Part shown: piece by piece, positions 21,580 to 34,787 of the stretch | Layout of the letters: every line of letters begins with the position of its first letter | How positions within the stretch are numbered: position 1 is the first letter of the stretch | The notes under the pieces: model-generated | Seen by the model: only the letters and a program-made list of their open reading frames with translations | The model's database searches: none | What the model was told of the DNA's origin: nothing | From: Rutpela maculata | Taxonomy: Eukaryota > Arthropoda > Insecta > Coleoptera > Cerambycidae | NCBI GenBank assembly: GCA_936432065.2 | Contig: OW386293.2 | Location: 63,696,265-63,760,264, forward strand | Direction of reading: 5' to 3' | DNA length: 64,000 nt | Position numbers and translations under genes: made by a program

Positions 21580-22375
21580 TGATTGATACCAGCGTGCGGT
21601 AGGCATTGCTGCCACTCCCAGGTATACAGCTGGGCCTGCTACGTCCACGCTGGGTTGGACTAAGGTCATGCTTGTTGCCAGCAGCGAGTGCCACATGGCG
21701 CATGATAAAGGAATATGGGATGGGCCGTGTAGGTATTTGTGAGATGCGTTACCGCATTGTGTCGTGAGGGAGCGTTTAAGCTCCCTTTTTGTGCTTTTGG
21801 TTCTGGGTATCTGCCTCTTCTGAATCTTTGTGTGAAATATGTGTTGTGTCTTATTGTGGAGTGTTTATTACTGTTTATGCTCCTCTTTTTTTGTTTCTGC
21901 TTCTTCGAATCTTCTTTTTCTGAGTCTTCTGATTCCTCGATTTCCGATGCTGGGTTGGATTTGAGTCATGCTTGTTGTCAGCAGCGAGAGCCACATGACG
22001 CATGGTTTTTTCATTTTTCCCCTCGCTTTTCTTTCCCAGTTTGTTTATGATCCTCTCGATTGTTGTTTTCCACATGTAACATGGTCTCCCTATTTTTAGT
22101 TTGGTGCTGTTCAGTGTTAGCGTTTTCTTCAGTAGGTTTTCTGCTGTCCTTCTTGCTTTAACCTTCTTGATCCTTTCCCTTATCTCTCTGCTTACCAGAA
22201 TATGGTCTATTTGTGTGATTGAGCTTCCATTAGTCCAAGTGTTAATGCATGTTTGACTTTTACTCCATGTATTTCTTATTGTTAAGTCAAACATGTGTGC
22301 TAGGTTTTTCAGCGCGTTTCCGTTTTCGTTATACCATGTGTGGAGTATATGTGCATTAAAGTCTCCAGGTACACG
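21580..22375 (-). pseudogene. LINE endonuclease remnant 1
   Basis: On the minus strand, from about 22375, the reading is VPGDFNAHILHTWYNENGN, then NLAHMFDLTIRNTW, then TQIDHILVSREIRERI. GDFNA and the D-H pair of IDHILVS are the signature of exonuclease-endonuclease-phosphatase domains of non-LTR retrotransposons. A 139-codon frame (21875-22294) then becomes basic and low-complexity. It comes from a different family than the Jockey-like copies in this window. A 53-bp tail segment (GTCATGCTTGTTG, CAGCAGCGAG, GCCACATG.CGCATG) occurs twice, at 21649-21701 and 21949-22001. Confidence 0.65.
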
Positions 22376-22599
22376 ATTTCACTGCACTATGTATATGTAC
22401 ATGCTATGATTTACTGCGTTAGAGGGAAGCACTGTGGAAAGTTTTGGTTTCTGTACCTAATTAAACACTAACTAATATTTCTTATCAAGCTGATAATATT
22501 CCGAGGTATAAATTATTTTACACATTCACTTATACAAACTTAAATATAACTTCTATACGTTGACACTTTGTATTTAACTTTTTCAAGGGTATCCATTGG

Positions 22600-22700
22600 T
22601 GACAGAACACTATGAGTCATCTCCCTGCCTACCAGAATATGATCTATTTATTGAGTTGAGTTTTCGCTGCTCTAGGTATCAAGATTGCTCTTTTCTGTGC
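22600..22700 (-). pseudogene. LINE endonuclease remnant 2
   Basis: A second minus-strand copy of the same endonuclease end is visible: IDHILVGRE preceded by a stop, with CTACCAGAATATGATCTATT matching CTTACCAGAATATGGTCTATT in remnant 1. It is cut on its 5' side by the outer border of the 3.2-kb left arm. Confidence 0.6.
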
Positions 22701-25700
22701 GTATTTTCTTGGAAACCATTTTCCTGAGAGAAACCTGTATCACGCATACATACATTGAGGTGTCATAAGAATTCAGTCTGGACGCTACACACCCGACAGT
22801 GCCCCATTGATTATTTCTGATCTAATCCAAATTAAACTCGTTTGAATATTTTTAGCAATTATGAGAACCTCACCTGAAAGGTATACTTTAAGAGTAGTGC
22901 GCCACTGATCATTACGTATTCAATTTTGATTAAAGTTGTTTGAATATTTTTAGTAATTATGAGAAAACACACTTGAAGGTTCACACAGGAAATCTGTATA
23001 ATCACACTTTAATAGCGATGCATTACTAATTATTTCGGGTTATTATTATCACCATTATTATATCGTGCGTAATTCTCTTGATTGGCTGAAAGAAATTCGG
23101 TTTTGGCTATTAATTATTATTTGTATTTTTGTAATAGTTTGGTTTGTATATTTTTGCTGAAAGAAAAATATTTAGTGCCCTCATTTTAATTTATTGTCTA
23201 GGAACTATCAAGCATTTAAAGCATATAGGTATAAATTTAAGTAAAGTGGTATAGTCGAGTGTAGACTTATCTTTAGCCTTAGTGTTGATTGATTTATGGT
23301 TTCCTAGAGGCTCTCGGGTTATTCTCCACTTTTTATGCACTGAGATATTCTAATCACCCACATTAATTAAATATTAGCTATATAACTTAACTGTTGTAAT
23401 GTTATTTTACATATCACTTTGCGCATTATTTTTCACTTATCGCATCAGCGTAATTTCGTCCCATTGTGCCGGCTTTTAATCGGGATTTAAGCCAGATTAC
23501 TGGCACCGAACTTAAACGCGTCCGATGTCTTTGAAATCACTAGACAAACTCAGTAAAGATCAAGGTAAGTCATGAAAACAAAAGTTACTGCAATTTATTG
23601 TTAAATGTAATAAGTGAGTTTGTGTTTTTTCCTTCTTGCATTATTAAATAAATAAGTATTTTGTTGTAAAACCAAATCAAACTAATAAAATACATTGTAC
23701 AGGGTTATTCTTAAGTCTGTGAAATATTTTATGAATTCACCACAATTAAACTACGCAGAGAATAATGTTAATACACCGATAGGTCTACAAACTGTCAAAG
23801 ATTTTTTTACAGAGTGCGCGCCGGTTTCACAGTTGCCATGGTTTGCTGGCTAGGAGGTAGTAGCAGCAGCAAATATATTATGAAGAAACAGTGTGAGTAG
23901 TTCTGGGATAAGAGCTGTGTATTCCAACATAAGAAAATTCTCACGTTTACTTAACACCATATTCCCTACCATCGTCTCCTATGGCTGCAAACGACAGCAA
24001 CTATGCTCAGGTGCAGTTAATTAAAAAAAAAAAACTGAACAGTTTGTCTTTCTATCGGCATAAGAATTATCACTATCCGTTGCGTAGTTTACTTGTGCTG
24101 GATTTATAAACTGTTTCAGAAACTTATGAACAGCCCTGGTACGTGTACATTATTCTGCACAAAAAAATGAAGAATACATGTTTTCATTTAAGAAAAAATT
24201 TTACAGATAAAACTATTTTTATAGTTGAATGTATTTTTTTGACGGCTTCCATCTCCAACACCTTTGAACCCACTATATATGTAATCTTATACGCACTAGA
24301 TTTTTTTTTAAATTGCTAATATAAATTTTCGGAAAATCTTACGTTTACCTCATTAAATGCACGCCTATGGTGCTTCTTCAGATTTTACTATTTAAATTAA
24401 TTCGAATGGGGGTGGGGGCAGTAAATTTAATAAAAATCACATATTTTTGAGTCGCTTTATGGAATTTGCATGAGACACGTGTTATACAATATCAAAATAA
24501 TACTATTAAATTTTCAAAGACAACAACTGTGCGTGGGCACATGAAATCAGTTAAAAATGATCTTAAACATCCATACCTCAATGGAGACTATACACAGAAA
24601 ATCGACAAAACAATTTTAACAAAAGTATACAAATAAATGCCATACTTGCGTTGGTTTACGAACAGGTCACAATAACAATGATATATCCCACCCATGCACC
24701 CCATATTTCCGCGTTGTTTCTTAGATATAGTGTATTATATAAATAAATAGGTACTTACCTTCAAATACAGAGATTAACTCCTGTAACTCCCAGGATTCCA
24801 ACAATTTTTCTATGCCTACACCAGCTGTAATTGTGCAGAACCAAATTAAAAACGGTACTATTGCGCTGCGAATTCTGCGATAGATCTCTGTTCGGTGTTA
24901 GTTAGATGCCAAAAGGACTCTCTCCCACCTATGACCTTTTTCTTTGGCGACAATGCGACTTCATTTTTTTTCAAATATAAGAGGTTCGCTTAAACGATAA
25001 AGATTAATGAAGCTAATACTGGATATAGTACTTATAAAGGAAGCAACATTTATTAATATTATGAATAGCTAAGAAAATATAAAACACTGTACCCATTATT
25101 TATTATAATTTAAGCAAATGATAATATTTTAGATCGATGACGTTATTTATTAAATAAAGAGAAACAAACTATTGCTGAATATCCATTATTTTTATTGGAT
25201 AAATTTGAGAGGTTTACTTCAATAAAGCTAATTATTTTTCAAATAACTATATACTTCAGATCGTTATTAACAGTGGTTTTAGCATTCATGTGATTATTTA
25301 TTTTTTTTAACGCAAATTTAAATATGATTGATTTTCAATTAAGAATTTGTGCTTAAAAGAAATTTTGATATTTCATTGTTTAGATAACACTGTTTTAGAT
25401 CAATGCTAATTAATATTAATTTAAAAGAAAGGTCATCAAACATAGGACTGTCATCGGAAATGCAATACCAGTTTTTTCCGTGCGGTACCGAAATTCCATA
25501 TTCGTATCAATCGTATCGGCGATACGAAATGTACGAACCTTTTTTTTGTGGGATTCGTACCACTCGTATCACTGCAAGGATTCGTACCAATGATACGAAT
25601 CATACGAGTACTACCCACCTCTATTTTTGATCGTTAATCGTGGTTATTAAGTCCCAGTAATCTTTGTTATTAAGTGTTTTCACCTTTCTTCGTTTGTGTG

Positions 25701-25926
25701 ATATGTGGTAGAAGTCTTTTTCAATTTTATCTATTTTATTAGCTATTAGTTTGAAGTTGAAAATGAAGAAGTGTTTTAATATACACTTTTGTCGGCATAA
25801 ATCGTTGTTGCAGGTACGTAAGTATTGTATCTTTTATTCCTTGTTTGTATTATGTCAGTAGGTAATTATATTATTTTATTTGTTGCTGATACAAATTAAC
25901 GGTGTACTAAAGGCGGAATATTTTTT
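22701..25926. repeat. 3.2-kb inverted-repeat arm, left copy
   Basis: The whole segment returns as reverse complement at 31227-34479. Scattered checks (outer end GGTTTCCAAGA.AATAC; CAGTAAAGATCAAGGTAAGT; GCAGGTACGTAAGTATTG; inner end GGCGGAATATTTT) show only isolated substitutions, roughly 99% identity by eye. It has no long reading frame. It contains a relative of the 16.9-kb repeat, CGTATC/GATACG-rich sequence near the inner end, and a possible mini-exon on the minus strand (24759-24824). Its inner border runs into a short TA repeat; its outer border abuts a LINE remnant. Confidence 0.9.
24759..24824 (-). other. Candidate 66-nt mini-exon, SAM-domain-like (left arm)
   Basis: On the minus strand an acceptor-like TTACAG precedes 66 nt reading GVGIEKLLESWELQELISVF, followed by GTAAGT. 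The peptide resembles the first helices of SAM domains (LLESWxLxEYIxxF). No neighbouring exon was recognised, so it may be a captured gene piece. The right-arm copy differs at one codon position (Trp versus Leu). Confidence 0.3.
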
Positions 25927-26911
25927 ATATATATATACATATTTACATCTCCATATAAATATGACTTCCGGTATATGGTGCGTATATATGGCTTCCACCA
26001 GAAGGAGTAGAAATATATATATTTTGACTCATGTATATATCATCATTTGTGATTCACATCTCAGTTATCAATCAGGAACAGTTTTCATCACATGAACAAA
26101 TCGCGATGGATATGAGCTCCGACATAGAGTGCAGTGGATACTGCTTCCGACAATATATGGCTGATTACATTCTGCAGATATATAGCTTCCAAAATATACA
26201 TTATTTTAGGATCTGCAGTGGATACGGCTTCCAGCAGTGTTGCCATGCATTTAGCCTATAGACTTTAAATTCTGCTTTATTTTCTTGGTTTTATATCTAC
26301 ATAATATACAAGTGTTCATGGATAAATATGAATAGGTATAAATGAACAAAACATTTTGAGCTGATGGGTATTCATGTTCTGGATTTAGTTCCTACTTGAT
26401 TTGAAATTAGGATATACCAATTGTTATTAAAATTATTTATATATATGGTATTTTAGAACCAATTTTCTAAGAATTGGCAAAAGTAAACTGCTTTTATTTT
26501 CCAAATTACAAAAATTTTGTATTAAAATCTATTGAATTTACAATTTTCGGAATAATCGACCCACAATGATTTTTTATTTTTTTATCGAAAATTAATAAAT
26601 AAATACATCGTCAAATTAATTTCCACTTTCAATTTTTAATTAAATAAAAATTAGTATAAAAACAAAGACTTTTAAATATTATACTCATTCACGTTCATAT
26701 TGAATGAGCCGTATGTTTGAACAATGTATTAATGAGTGAGTAACGGGTGATCTGATCTGACTTTCACGGATAAATTTGGTCGGTTGGAAAAAACCGCCAA
26801 GTTATGACTTAGACGACCAATGACAAAAAGAAGTTAAAGATCTTATCTTTATTTTGGCGTAAATTTCATCCTTTAAATCGATAACATAACATTTTATAAT
26901 TTGAAATTTTT

Positions 26912-27075
26912 TTATGAAAGTCATTAAAAAAATGTTAGATTGTATAAAAATAATAAAAAGAGTATAGGAGCAAGTACCAACCCTTGAGGTATTCCATGTT
27001 TTATAGTCAATTCCTCTGAATAACTGCCATTAAATTTAATACATTGTTTTCCTATTTTCGAGGTATGAAATACTA
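26912..27075 (-). pseudogene. LINE reverse transcriptase scrap
   Basis: On the minus strand the reading KQCIKFNGSYSEE then LTIKHGIPQGLVLAPILFLL matches the RT palm segment just before the catalytic motif (GVPQGSVLGPxLFLIYIND in many LINEs). Stops follow immediately, and nothing upstream is readable. It is from a different LINE family than the Jockey-like copies. Confidence 0.65.
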
Positions 27076-27242
27076 TCCCGGCAATTTCTTATTTTTTAGA
27101 TTCAATACAAGTAGATCTTTATTATAATAATATAAATAATATAAAATATGTTATGTTGTAAACGTACTTTATATAATAAAAAAAAATCTCTTCTTAAATT
27201 CATCTTTCTGACGCTGTATCTCTTTAAACATTAGACTTACAA

Positions 27243-27773
27243 TAAAAACCGCTGCCCAAGGAATCACTACTTCTACATCTAGATTTTCGATCCAACTCAC
27301 AACGAAAAAATTTTGTATGTGGAAATAATTGCTTATGGAACTTTAATAATATAATATTTGAAATCCTCTACCCCAAAAACCTATAAAACGATACCCCACA
27401 TCGGTAGTGGGGTGGGAGTGGTAGTGGGGGTGGATGAAGCAAAACAATATTTTGAGGTTTCTGGTTCTTGTACACACACTAAATCACATTTTTTTTCATC
27501 CCCTTTAATAATGGGTGGAGGTGGTAATGGGGGTGGCTAATACCAAACATGTTTTTGAGACCTTAGTTTCTCTTGAATATACTAAATACCAATTTTCTGG
27601 ACTCTTACCTGCTTATATGTGTACCAAATTTCAAGTCAATATTTTAAACGGTTCCAGAGTAAACGGGCGCACAAAAAAGTTACAGACAGACCGACAGAAG
27701 TTTTTTTCGCTCAAACTTAAAATCTCGACGTTTCATGACATTCTAAGCCTACTTCCACTGGATGTGGAAGTAA
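27243..27773 (+). repeat. HPE dispersed repeat, copy D (internally deleted)
   Basis: Both ends are present (AACCGCTGCCCAAGGAATCA; CTTCCACTGGATGTGGAAG, TAA). About 170 bp is missing between ACTCTTACCTGCTT and ATGTGTACCAAATTTCAAG, and the microsatellite is only 17 bp. Confidence 0.85.
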
Positions 27774-28453
27774 AACGTAGGAAATTTTGTCGTCTTCAAC
27801 TTTGTCTCGAACATTTTTCTCTTAGGATCGAGTGTTGCCGAATTATTTTGAAAACCAATTTTTTGCAACTTTCAATCAAGATGGCGGCTCCCCCTAGGTC
27901 GAAGCCTTGTATCTTTCATCAACAACATATATCAACTCTCCTGTTAGGTTAGATAGACATAGGATCTTTTCTCATACTTATTATAGTATTCATGTATGTT
28001 GTATAAGCAATAAATTAATTTAAAATTTTAATTGACTTTTAAAAAATTGCGGCTGGCAGTATGGTCCTTGACCGAACGCCTTAAAAAAAAAACATATCAA
28101 AATCATTACTACTCCACCTTTTGCAGAGCAAAACCCCCCACGGACTATAGCCCATTAGAATAAAACGAAATATAATATTTTTTTACCGTTGCTGTACTCC
28201 ACCACGTGGATTTGGAAGTAAAACAAAATATGGAATCGACAGGTTCGTTCAATAAATGGAACTTAAATAATACACATTTTTAATGGTATGAGCTTGCATT
28301 CTAAGAAAAATAGCATACTTATGTAAAATATCCTTAAATTTACTATAATAATCATTGTATTCATTTAATACTACTTTTTGTTAGTTTAAATTGAAAAAAA
28401 TTATAAACGTTTTTTTTTCTTTGATATTACTCAATATTACATCTGACTAAATG

Positions 28454-28649
28454 TACTGTCGTGAGCATTGGGCAAAAAAAAAATAGGACAACTATTTTTT
28501 TCTACCGTAAATCTGTCTCTATTTGCACACTTGCAATGAATTTTGACAAATAACCGCAATGTCACAAAAATTAAAGTTAGACGTACACAACTATATTTTA
28601 GCAAAAATACGTTATAAGATTTGTCCCTTTTTTTTTGCCCCCGACAGTA
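28454..28649. mobile_element. 196-bp MITE, Tc1/mariner-like
   Basis: The ends TACTGTCGTGAGC / GCCCCCGACAGTA are inverted, each followed inward by an A/T run and GGACAA / TTGTCCC. A TA dinucleotide at each end fits TA target duplication. Confidence 0.65.
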
Positions 28650-29387
28650 CCTACCCTATACTGGGAATGTAAATTTGATGGGTTTGTAAAATGAATAAAT
28701 AAATAAATAAATCATTGAGGGGGCTCGAAACTTCGGTGTGGCACTGCCTCTGAAGTAGATTCTACACCAAAATACTTGAATATTGCTCGACTCGCGTTTC
28801 GCCAACCATGTTGGCATCATCTAGAGACTATGAAACTGAATTTACAAACATTCTTAGTGTTCTGTAGTATTGATGCCAAAGAATGTTGTTGCATATTTAT
28901 CTGTTACTGATTCATGTAGTTTTCGTATCCTTAATAAACAAAATCTCTAAACGATTTTAACAAAAAACATAAGTTTCTCCAGTCCGACACTGTATTTCTT
29001 TAAAACATTGCTGCGTGCAGCCCAAACTACCACAAAAGCATGTACTAAGTTTCAGCTACTTGGGAAAATGGTTAAAAAATATGACAGCTTAAAAATTTTA
29101 CATAAATTAGAAAATCCTCTGTATATTAATAACAGAAAAGGCTTCAGAGGGTACATATGAAAGAGTTTTGGAATCAGCTCGACCTCCTCTATCGCCAATT
29201 ATGTACGGAACATTTTGCATAACGAATTAAAATCTGGGTCAAAATTTCATTAAAAGGACCAATATTTCTTAAGCTAAATCCGTAGATTTTTCATATTATC
29301 TAACGAATTTTAATCGGATTACACTTACACAGTCAGTGTTTTACAACTTTTTAGAAGCTTTTATTTAACTTGCAATTGCAATGTTTG

Positions 29388-29425
29388 TTTGTATGTATGT
29401 ATGTATGTATGTATGTATGTTTGTT
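29388..29425 (+). repeat. ATGT tetranucleotide microsatellite
   Basis: About nine ATGT units bordered by TTTG/GTTT words. Confidence 0.9.
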
Positions 29426-29547
29426 TAGGTCAAATTTTGCAAGCTGAATTTCGACTAGTTCTAATTAAGCTGGAGCATTGAAATTTGGCACACGTGATAA
29501 GTCCGGTGACAATGCAACATAGTATAGCCATTATCGGTCTAAATCCA

Positions 29548-29906
29548 ATATGGCGGACGTCCCAAGATGGCGGATCGGCTTTTTAGTCACAACCCCCTTG
29601 ATATGGTTTGACGAGCAAAATCCGACAAACAATGTGACTTCATTCTAAATTCAATATGGCGAACGTCCCAAGCTGGCGGATCGCCTTTTTCTTCACGACC
29701 CCCTTGATATGGGTATCAAATGAAAGGATTTGTCGAGTAAAATACGACAAGCTATGTGACGTCATTCTAAATTCAATATGGCGGACGTACCAATATGGCG
29801 GATCGCCTTTTTCTTCCCAACCTCCTTGATATGGGTATCAAATGAAAGGGTTTGACGAGTAAAATACGATAAACTATGTGACGTCATTCTAAATTCAATA
29901 AGGCGG
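29548..29906 (+). repeat. Tandem repeat, 105-122 bp units
   Basis: AATATGGCGGACGT or a close variant starts near 29548, 29652, 29773 and 29895. Each unit contains GGCGGATCG.CTTTTT, CCCCTTGATATGG and GACGAG.AAAAT.CGA. The later units carry an added GTATCAAATGAAAGG, which explains the longer period. Confidence 0.85.
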
Positions 29907-30130
29907 ACGTGGGAGAGGTGGGAAAGCGGTGGGAAGAGGCAGGTTGGAAAGATATGGGGTAGGGGTGGAAAGAGGTGGGAAGAGATGGGAAAGGGGAGAG
30001 GAAGGCGTGGGAAGAATTGGGAAATAGTGTTAGAGGGGTGAGAATACGGGAGAGGGAAGGTGTGGATGGCGGTGGCAAAAAAAGGGTTATGTCTGTCTGT
30101 CTGTAAAATAAGTAGACTAAAAAGTAAAAA

Positions 30131-30408
30131 ATAAAATTATATAAAAAAAATATTTTTAAGAAAAAGTTTTTATTTGAAAAACTACTAAAAAGTAAAAATA
30201 TTTTTTTTAAAAATTCATACACCTGGAAACCAAAAGCTTTGGGGACGGTCAATTGAGCAAAGTAACTATGTAATAGCCCCCTATATGACCGCCCCTAAAG
30301 CTTTTGGTTTCTAGATGTATGAATTAAAAAAATATATATATTTTTACTTTTTAGTAGTTTTTTAAATAAAAGCTTTTTCTTAAAAATATTTTTTTTATAT
30401 AATTTTAT
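30131..30408. repeat. Foldback MITE, arms about 120 bp
   Basis: 30131-30250 and 30287-30408 are inverted copies (ATAAAATTATATAAAAAAA, CTACTAAAAAGTAAAAATA, CCAAAAGCTTTGGGG.CGGTC). The loop is about 36 bp. A 122-codon minus-strand frame over it is low-complexity. Confidence 0.85.
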
Positions 30409-31037
30409 TAAATTTCTTTCTACTCCGCTATTTATGCGATATTCTCAGTTGAAATGAAGTGTAAATATATTTAAATTCCAATTTCGTATTCCTATCTATG
30501 ATTTCGAAAAACCCCATGCGTAAACCTTAAGTAAAATACCAAAAAATTTGTTTTTAATTATTGTTCTAAAACACATCGAAAACGCCATACTGACTGAAAG
30601 ATATTTTCACTAAAAATTCAAAATATTTATGATTTCGGATAACATATGCCTTAGTTGTATTTTAATAAGTATTTCTAAGCAATTGTAAATTGGTGTTTGT
30701 CCTATAACAAAAACAAAAGTCGTTGTGGTGTAGCGAGTAGCAATAACGAACACTTTGCAGAGTCATTTGAAACGTTAAAAACACACAAGATCATACCTAA
30801 TTTTCTAAATGTCATGTGATCCAAAGTTGCCAATATTTACCGGAAGCAGTATCCACTGTAAAACTGATAGTATATTATACGGCATGGAATATACGGGAAC
30901 CGTGGCGCCTTCGTTGATGTGGCCGCCTCGTCAATTAAAATATGCGGAAGAGTTCAAAATCCGAATATCTGACTTCCAGCTGAAATTAGCACAGCAGACA
31001 ACTGAGACACCATGGAGACGTTTTACATTGGTTGCGT

Positions 31038-31063
31038 TACGGCTTCCGTATACGGAAGCCGTA
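31038..31063. repeat. Perfect 26-bp palindrome
   Basis: TACGGCTTCCGTA is followed directly by its reverse complement TACGGAAGCCGTA, with no spacer. It lies in the GGAAGCC-rich flank 65 bp before the (TA)n tract. Confidence 0.9.
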
Positions 31064-31124
31064 TCGCAGTCGGACGTCGTATAGCATGTAAATGGGCTGT
31101 CATCGGAAGCCGTATCCTACGCAG

Positions 31125-31236
<112 letters not shown>

Positions 31237-31522
31237 TCCGCCTTTAGTAGACCGTTAATTTGTATCAGCAACAAATAAAATAATATAATTACCTACTGAC
31301 ATAATACAAACAAGGAATAAAAGATACAATACTTACGTACCTGCAACAACGATTTATGCCGACAAAAGTGTATATTAAAACACTTCGTCATTTTCAACTT
31401 CAAACTAATAGCTAATAAAATAGATAAAATTGAAAAAACTTCTACCACATATCACACAAACGAAGAAAGGTGAAAACACTTAATAACAAAGATTACTGGA
31501 ACTTAATAACCACGATTAACGA

Positions 31523-31690
31523 TCAAAAATAGAGGTGGGTAGTACTCGTATGATTCGTATCATTGGTACGAATCCTTGCAGTGATACGAGTGGTACGAAT
31601 CCTTGCAGTGATACGAGTGGTACGAATCCCACAAAAAAAAGGTTCGTACATTTCGTATCGCCGATACGATTGATACGAATATGGAATTTC
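31523..31690. repeat. GATACGAAT-rich segment with a 27-bp duplication
   Basis: AGAGGTGGGTAGTACTCG opens a run of CGTATGATTCGTATC / GGTACGAATCC words. A 27-bp unit is tandemly doubled here but single in the left arm (about 25540-25620). The AGAGGTGGG start resembles the AGAGATGGG ends of the 17.5-19 kb elements. Confidence 0.7.
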
Positions 31691-32355
31691 GGTACCGCAC
31701 GGAAAAAACTGGTATTGTATTTCCGATGACAGTCCTATGTTTGATGACCTTTCTTTTAAATTAATATTAATTAGCATTGATCTAAAACAGTGTTATCTAA
31801 ACAATGAAATATCAAAATTTCTTTTAAGCACAAATTCTTAATTGAAAATCAATCATATTTAAATTTGCGTTAAAAAAAATAAATAATCACATGAATGCTA
31901 AAACCACTGTTAATAACGATCTGAAGTATATAGTTATTTGAAAAATAATTAGCTTTATTGAAGTAAACCTCTCAAATTTATCCAATAAAAATAATGGATA
32001 TTCAGCAATAGTTTGTTTCTCTTTATTTAATAAAGAACGTCATCGATCTAAAATATTATCATTTGCTTAAATTATAATAAATAATGGGTACAGTGTTTTA
32101 TATTTTCTTAGCTATTCATAATATTAATAAATGTTGCTTCCTTTATAAGTACTATATCCAGTATTAGCTTCATTAATCTTTATCGTTTAAGCGAACCTCT
32201 TATATTTGAAAAAAATTGAAGTCGCATTGTCGCCAAAGAAAAAGGTCATAGGTGGGAGAGAGTCCTTTTGGCATCTAACTAACACCGAACAGAGATCTAT
32301 CGCAGAATTCGCAGCGCAATAGTACCGTTTTTAATTTGGTTCTGCACAATTACAG

Positions 32356-32421
32356 CTGGTGTAGGCATAGAAAAATTGTTGGAATCCCTTGAGTTACAGG
32401 AGTTAATCTCTGTATTTGAAG
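32356..32421 (+). other. Candidate 66-nt mini-exon, SAM-domain-like (right arm)
   Basis: TTACAG, then 66 nt reading GVGIEKLLESLELQELISVF, then GTAAGT. Identical to the left-arm copy except that CTT replaces TGG (Leu for Trp). The frame is open upstream to about 32284. No partner exon found. Confidence 0.3.
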
Positions 32422-34475
32422 GTAAGTACCTATTTATTTATATAATACACTATATCTAAGAAACAACGCGGAAATATGGGGTGCATGGGTGGGATATATC
32501 ATTGTTATTGTGACCTGTTCGTAAACCAACGCAAGTATGGCATTTATTTGTATACTTTTGTTAAAATTGTTTTGTCGATTTTCTGTGTATAGTCTCCATT
32601 GAGGTATGGATGTTTAAGATCATTTTTAACTGATTTCATGTGCCCACGCACAGTTGTTGTCTTTGAAAATTTAATAGTATTATTTTGATATTGTATAACA
32701 CGTGTCTCATGCAAATTCCATAAAGCGACTCAAAAATATGTGATTTTTATTAAATTTACTGCCCCCACCCCCATTCGAATTAATTTAAATAGTAAAATCT
32801 GAAGAAGCACCATAGGCGTGCATTTAATGAGGTAAACGTAAGATTTTCCGAAAATTTATATTAGCAATTTAAAAAAAAATCTAGTGCGTATAAGATTACA
32901 TATATAGTGGGTTCAAAGGTGTTGGAGATGGAAGCCGTCAAAAAAATACATTCAACTATAAAAATAGTTTTATCTGTAAAATTTTTTCTTAAATGAAAAC
33001 ATGTATTCTTCATTTTTTTGTGCAGAATAATGTACACGTACCAGGGCTGTTCATAAGTTTCTGAAACAGTTTATAAATCCAGCACAAGTAAACTACGCAA
33101 CGGATAGTGATAATTCTTATGCCGATAGAAAGACAAACTGTTCAGTTTTTTTTTTTTAATTAACTGCACCTGAGCATAGTTGCTGTCGTTTGCAGCCATA
33201 GGAGACGATGGTAGGGAATATGGTGTTAAGTAAACGTGAGAATTTTCTTATGTTGGAATACACAGCTCTTATCCCAGAACTACTCACACTGTTTCTTCAT
33301 AATATATTTGCTGCTGCTACTACCTCCTAGCCAGCAAACCATGGCAACTGTGAAACCGGCGCGCACTCTGTAAAAAAATCTTTGACAGTTTGTAGACCTA
33401 TCGGTGTATTAACATTATTCTCTGCGTAGTTTAATTGTGGTGAATTCATAAAATATTTCACAGACTTAAGAATAACCCTGTACAATGTATTTTATTAGTT
33501 TGATTTGGTTTTACAACAAAATACTTATTTATTTAATAATGCAAGAAGGAAAAAACACAAACTCACTTATTACATTTAACAATAAATTGCAGTAACTTTT
33601 GTTTTCATGACTTACCTTGATCTTTACTGAGTTTGTCTAGTGATTTCAAAGACATCGGACGCGTTTAAGTTCGGTGCCAGTAATCTGGCTTAAATCCCGA
33701 TTAAAAGCCGGCACAATGGGACGAAATTACGCTGATGCGATAAGTGAAAAATAATGCGCAAAGTGATATGTAAAATAACATTACAACAGTTAAGTTATAT
33801 AGCTAATATTTAATTAATGTGGGTGATTAGAATATCTCAGTACATAAAAAGTGGAGAATAACCCGAGAGCCTCTAGGAAACCATAAATCAATCAACACTA
33901 AGGCTAAAGATAAGTCTACACTCGACTATACCACTTTACTTAAATTTATACCTATATGCTTTAAATGCTTGATAGTTCCTAGACAATAAATTAAAATGAG
34001 GGCACTAAATATTTTTCTTTCAGCAAAAATATACAAACCAAACTATTACAAAAATACAAATAATAATTAATAGCCAAAACCGAATTTCTTTCAGCCAATC
34101 AAGAGAATTACGCACGATATAATAATGGTGATAATAATAACCCGAAATAATTAGTAATGCATCGCTATTAAAGTGTGATTATACAGATTTCCTGTGTGAA
34201 CCTTCAAGTGTGTTTTCTCATAATTACTAAAAATATTCAAACAACTTTAATCAAAATTGAATACGTAATGATCAGTGGCGCACTACTCTTAAAGTATACC
34301 TTTCAGGTGAGGTTCTCATAATTGCTAAAAATATTCAAACGAGTTTAATTTGGATTAGATCAGAAATAATCAATGGGGCACTGTCGGGTGTGTAGCGTCC
34401 AGACTGAATTCTTATGACACCTCAATGTATGTATGCGTGATACAGGTTTCTCTCAGGAAAATGGTTTCCAAGAGA

Positions 34476-34603
<128 letters not shown>

Positions 34604-34787
34604 CAGTAAAAGTTCTAAGGTTCTACACTTAGTTCATATTTACAAGACCATAACCTCAATCAAAACCATTTCGAAAACGCTGATTTTGTTACATGCCTAT
34701 AAAGTTATAAATAATTATAGTTTAATTTATAGTCCATTTTGCAGTTGGTATTGAATTAAATTTAATTTATCATTATCTATCTCTATA

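Noticed and set aside
30809..31084. 91-codon plus-strand frame before the TA tract
   Set aside because: Covers GGAAGCC palindromic sequence next to repeats; no motif.
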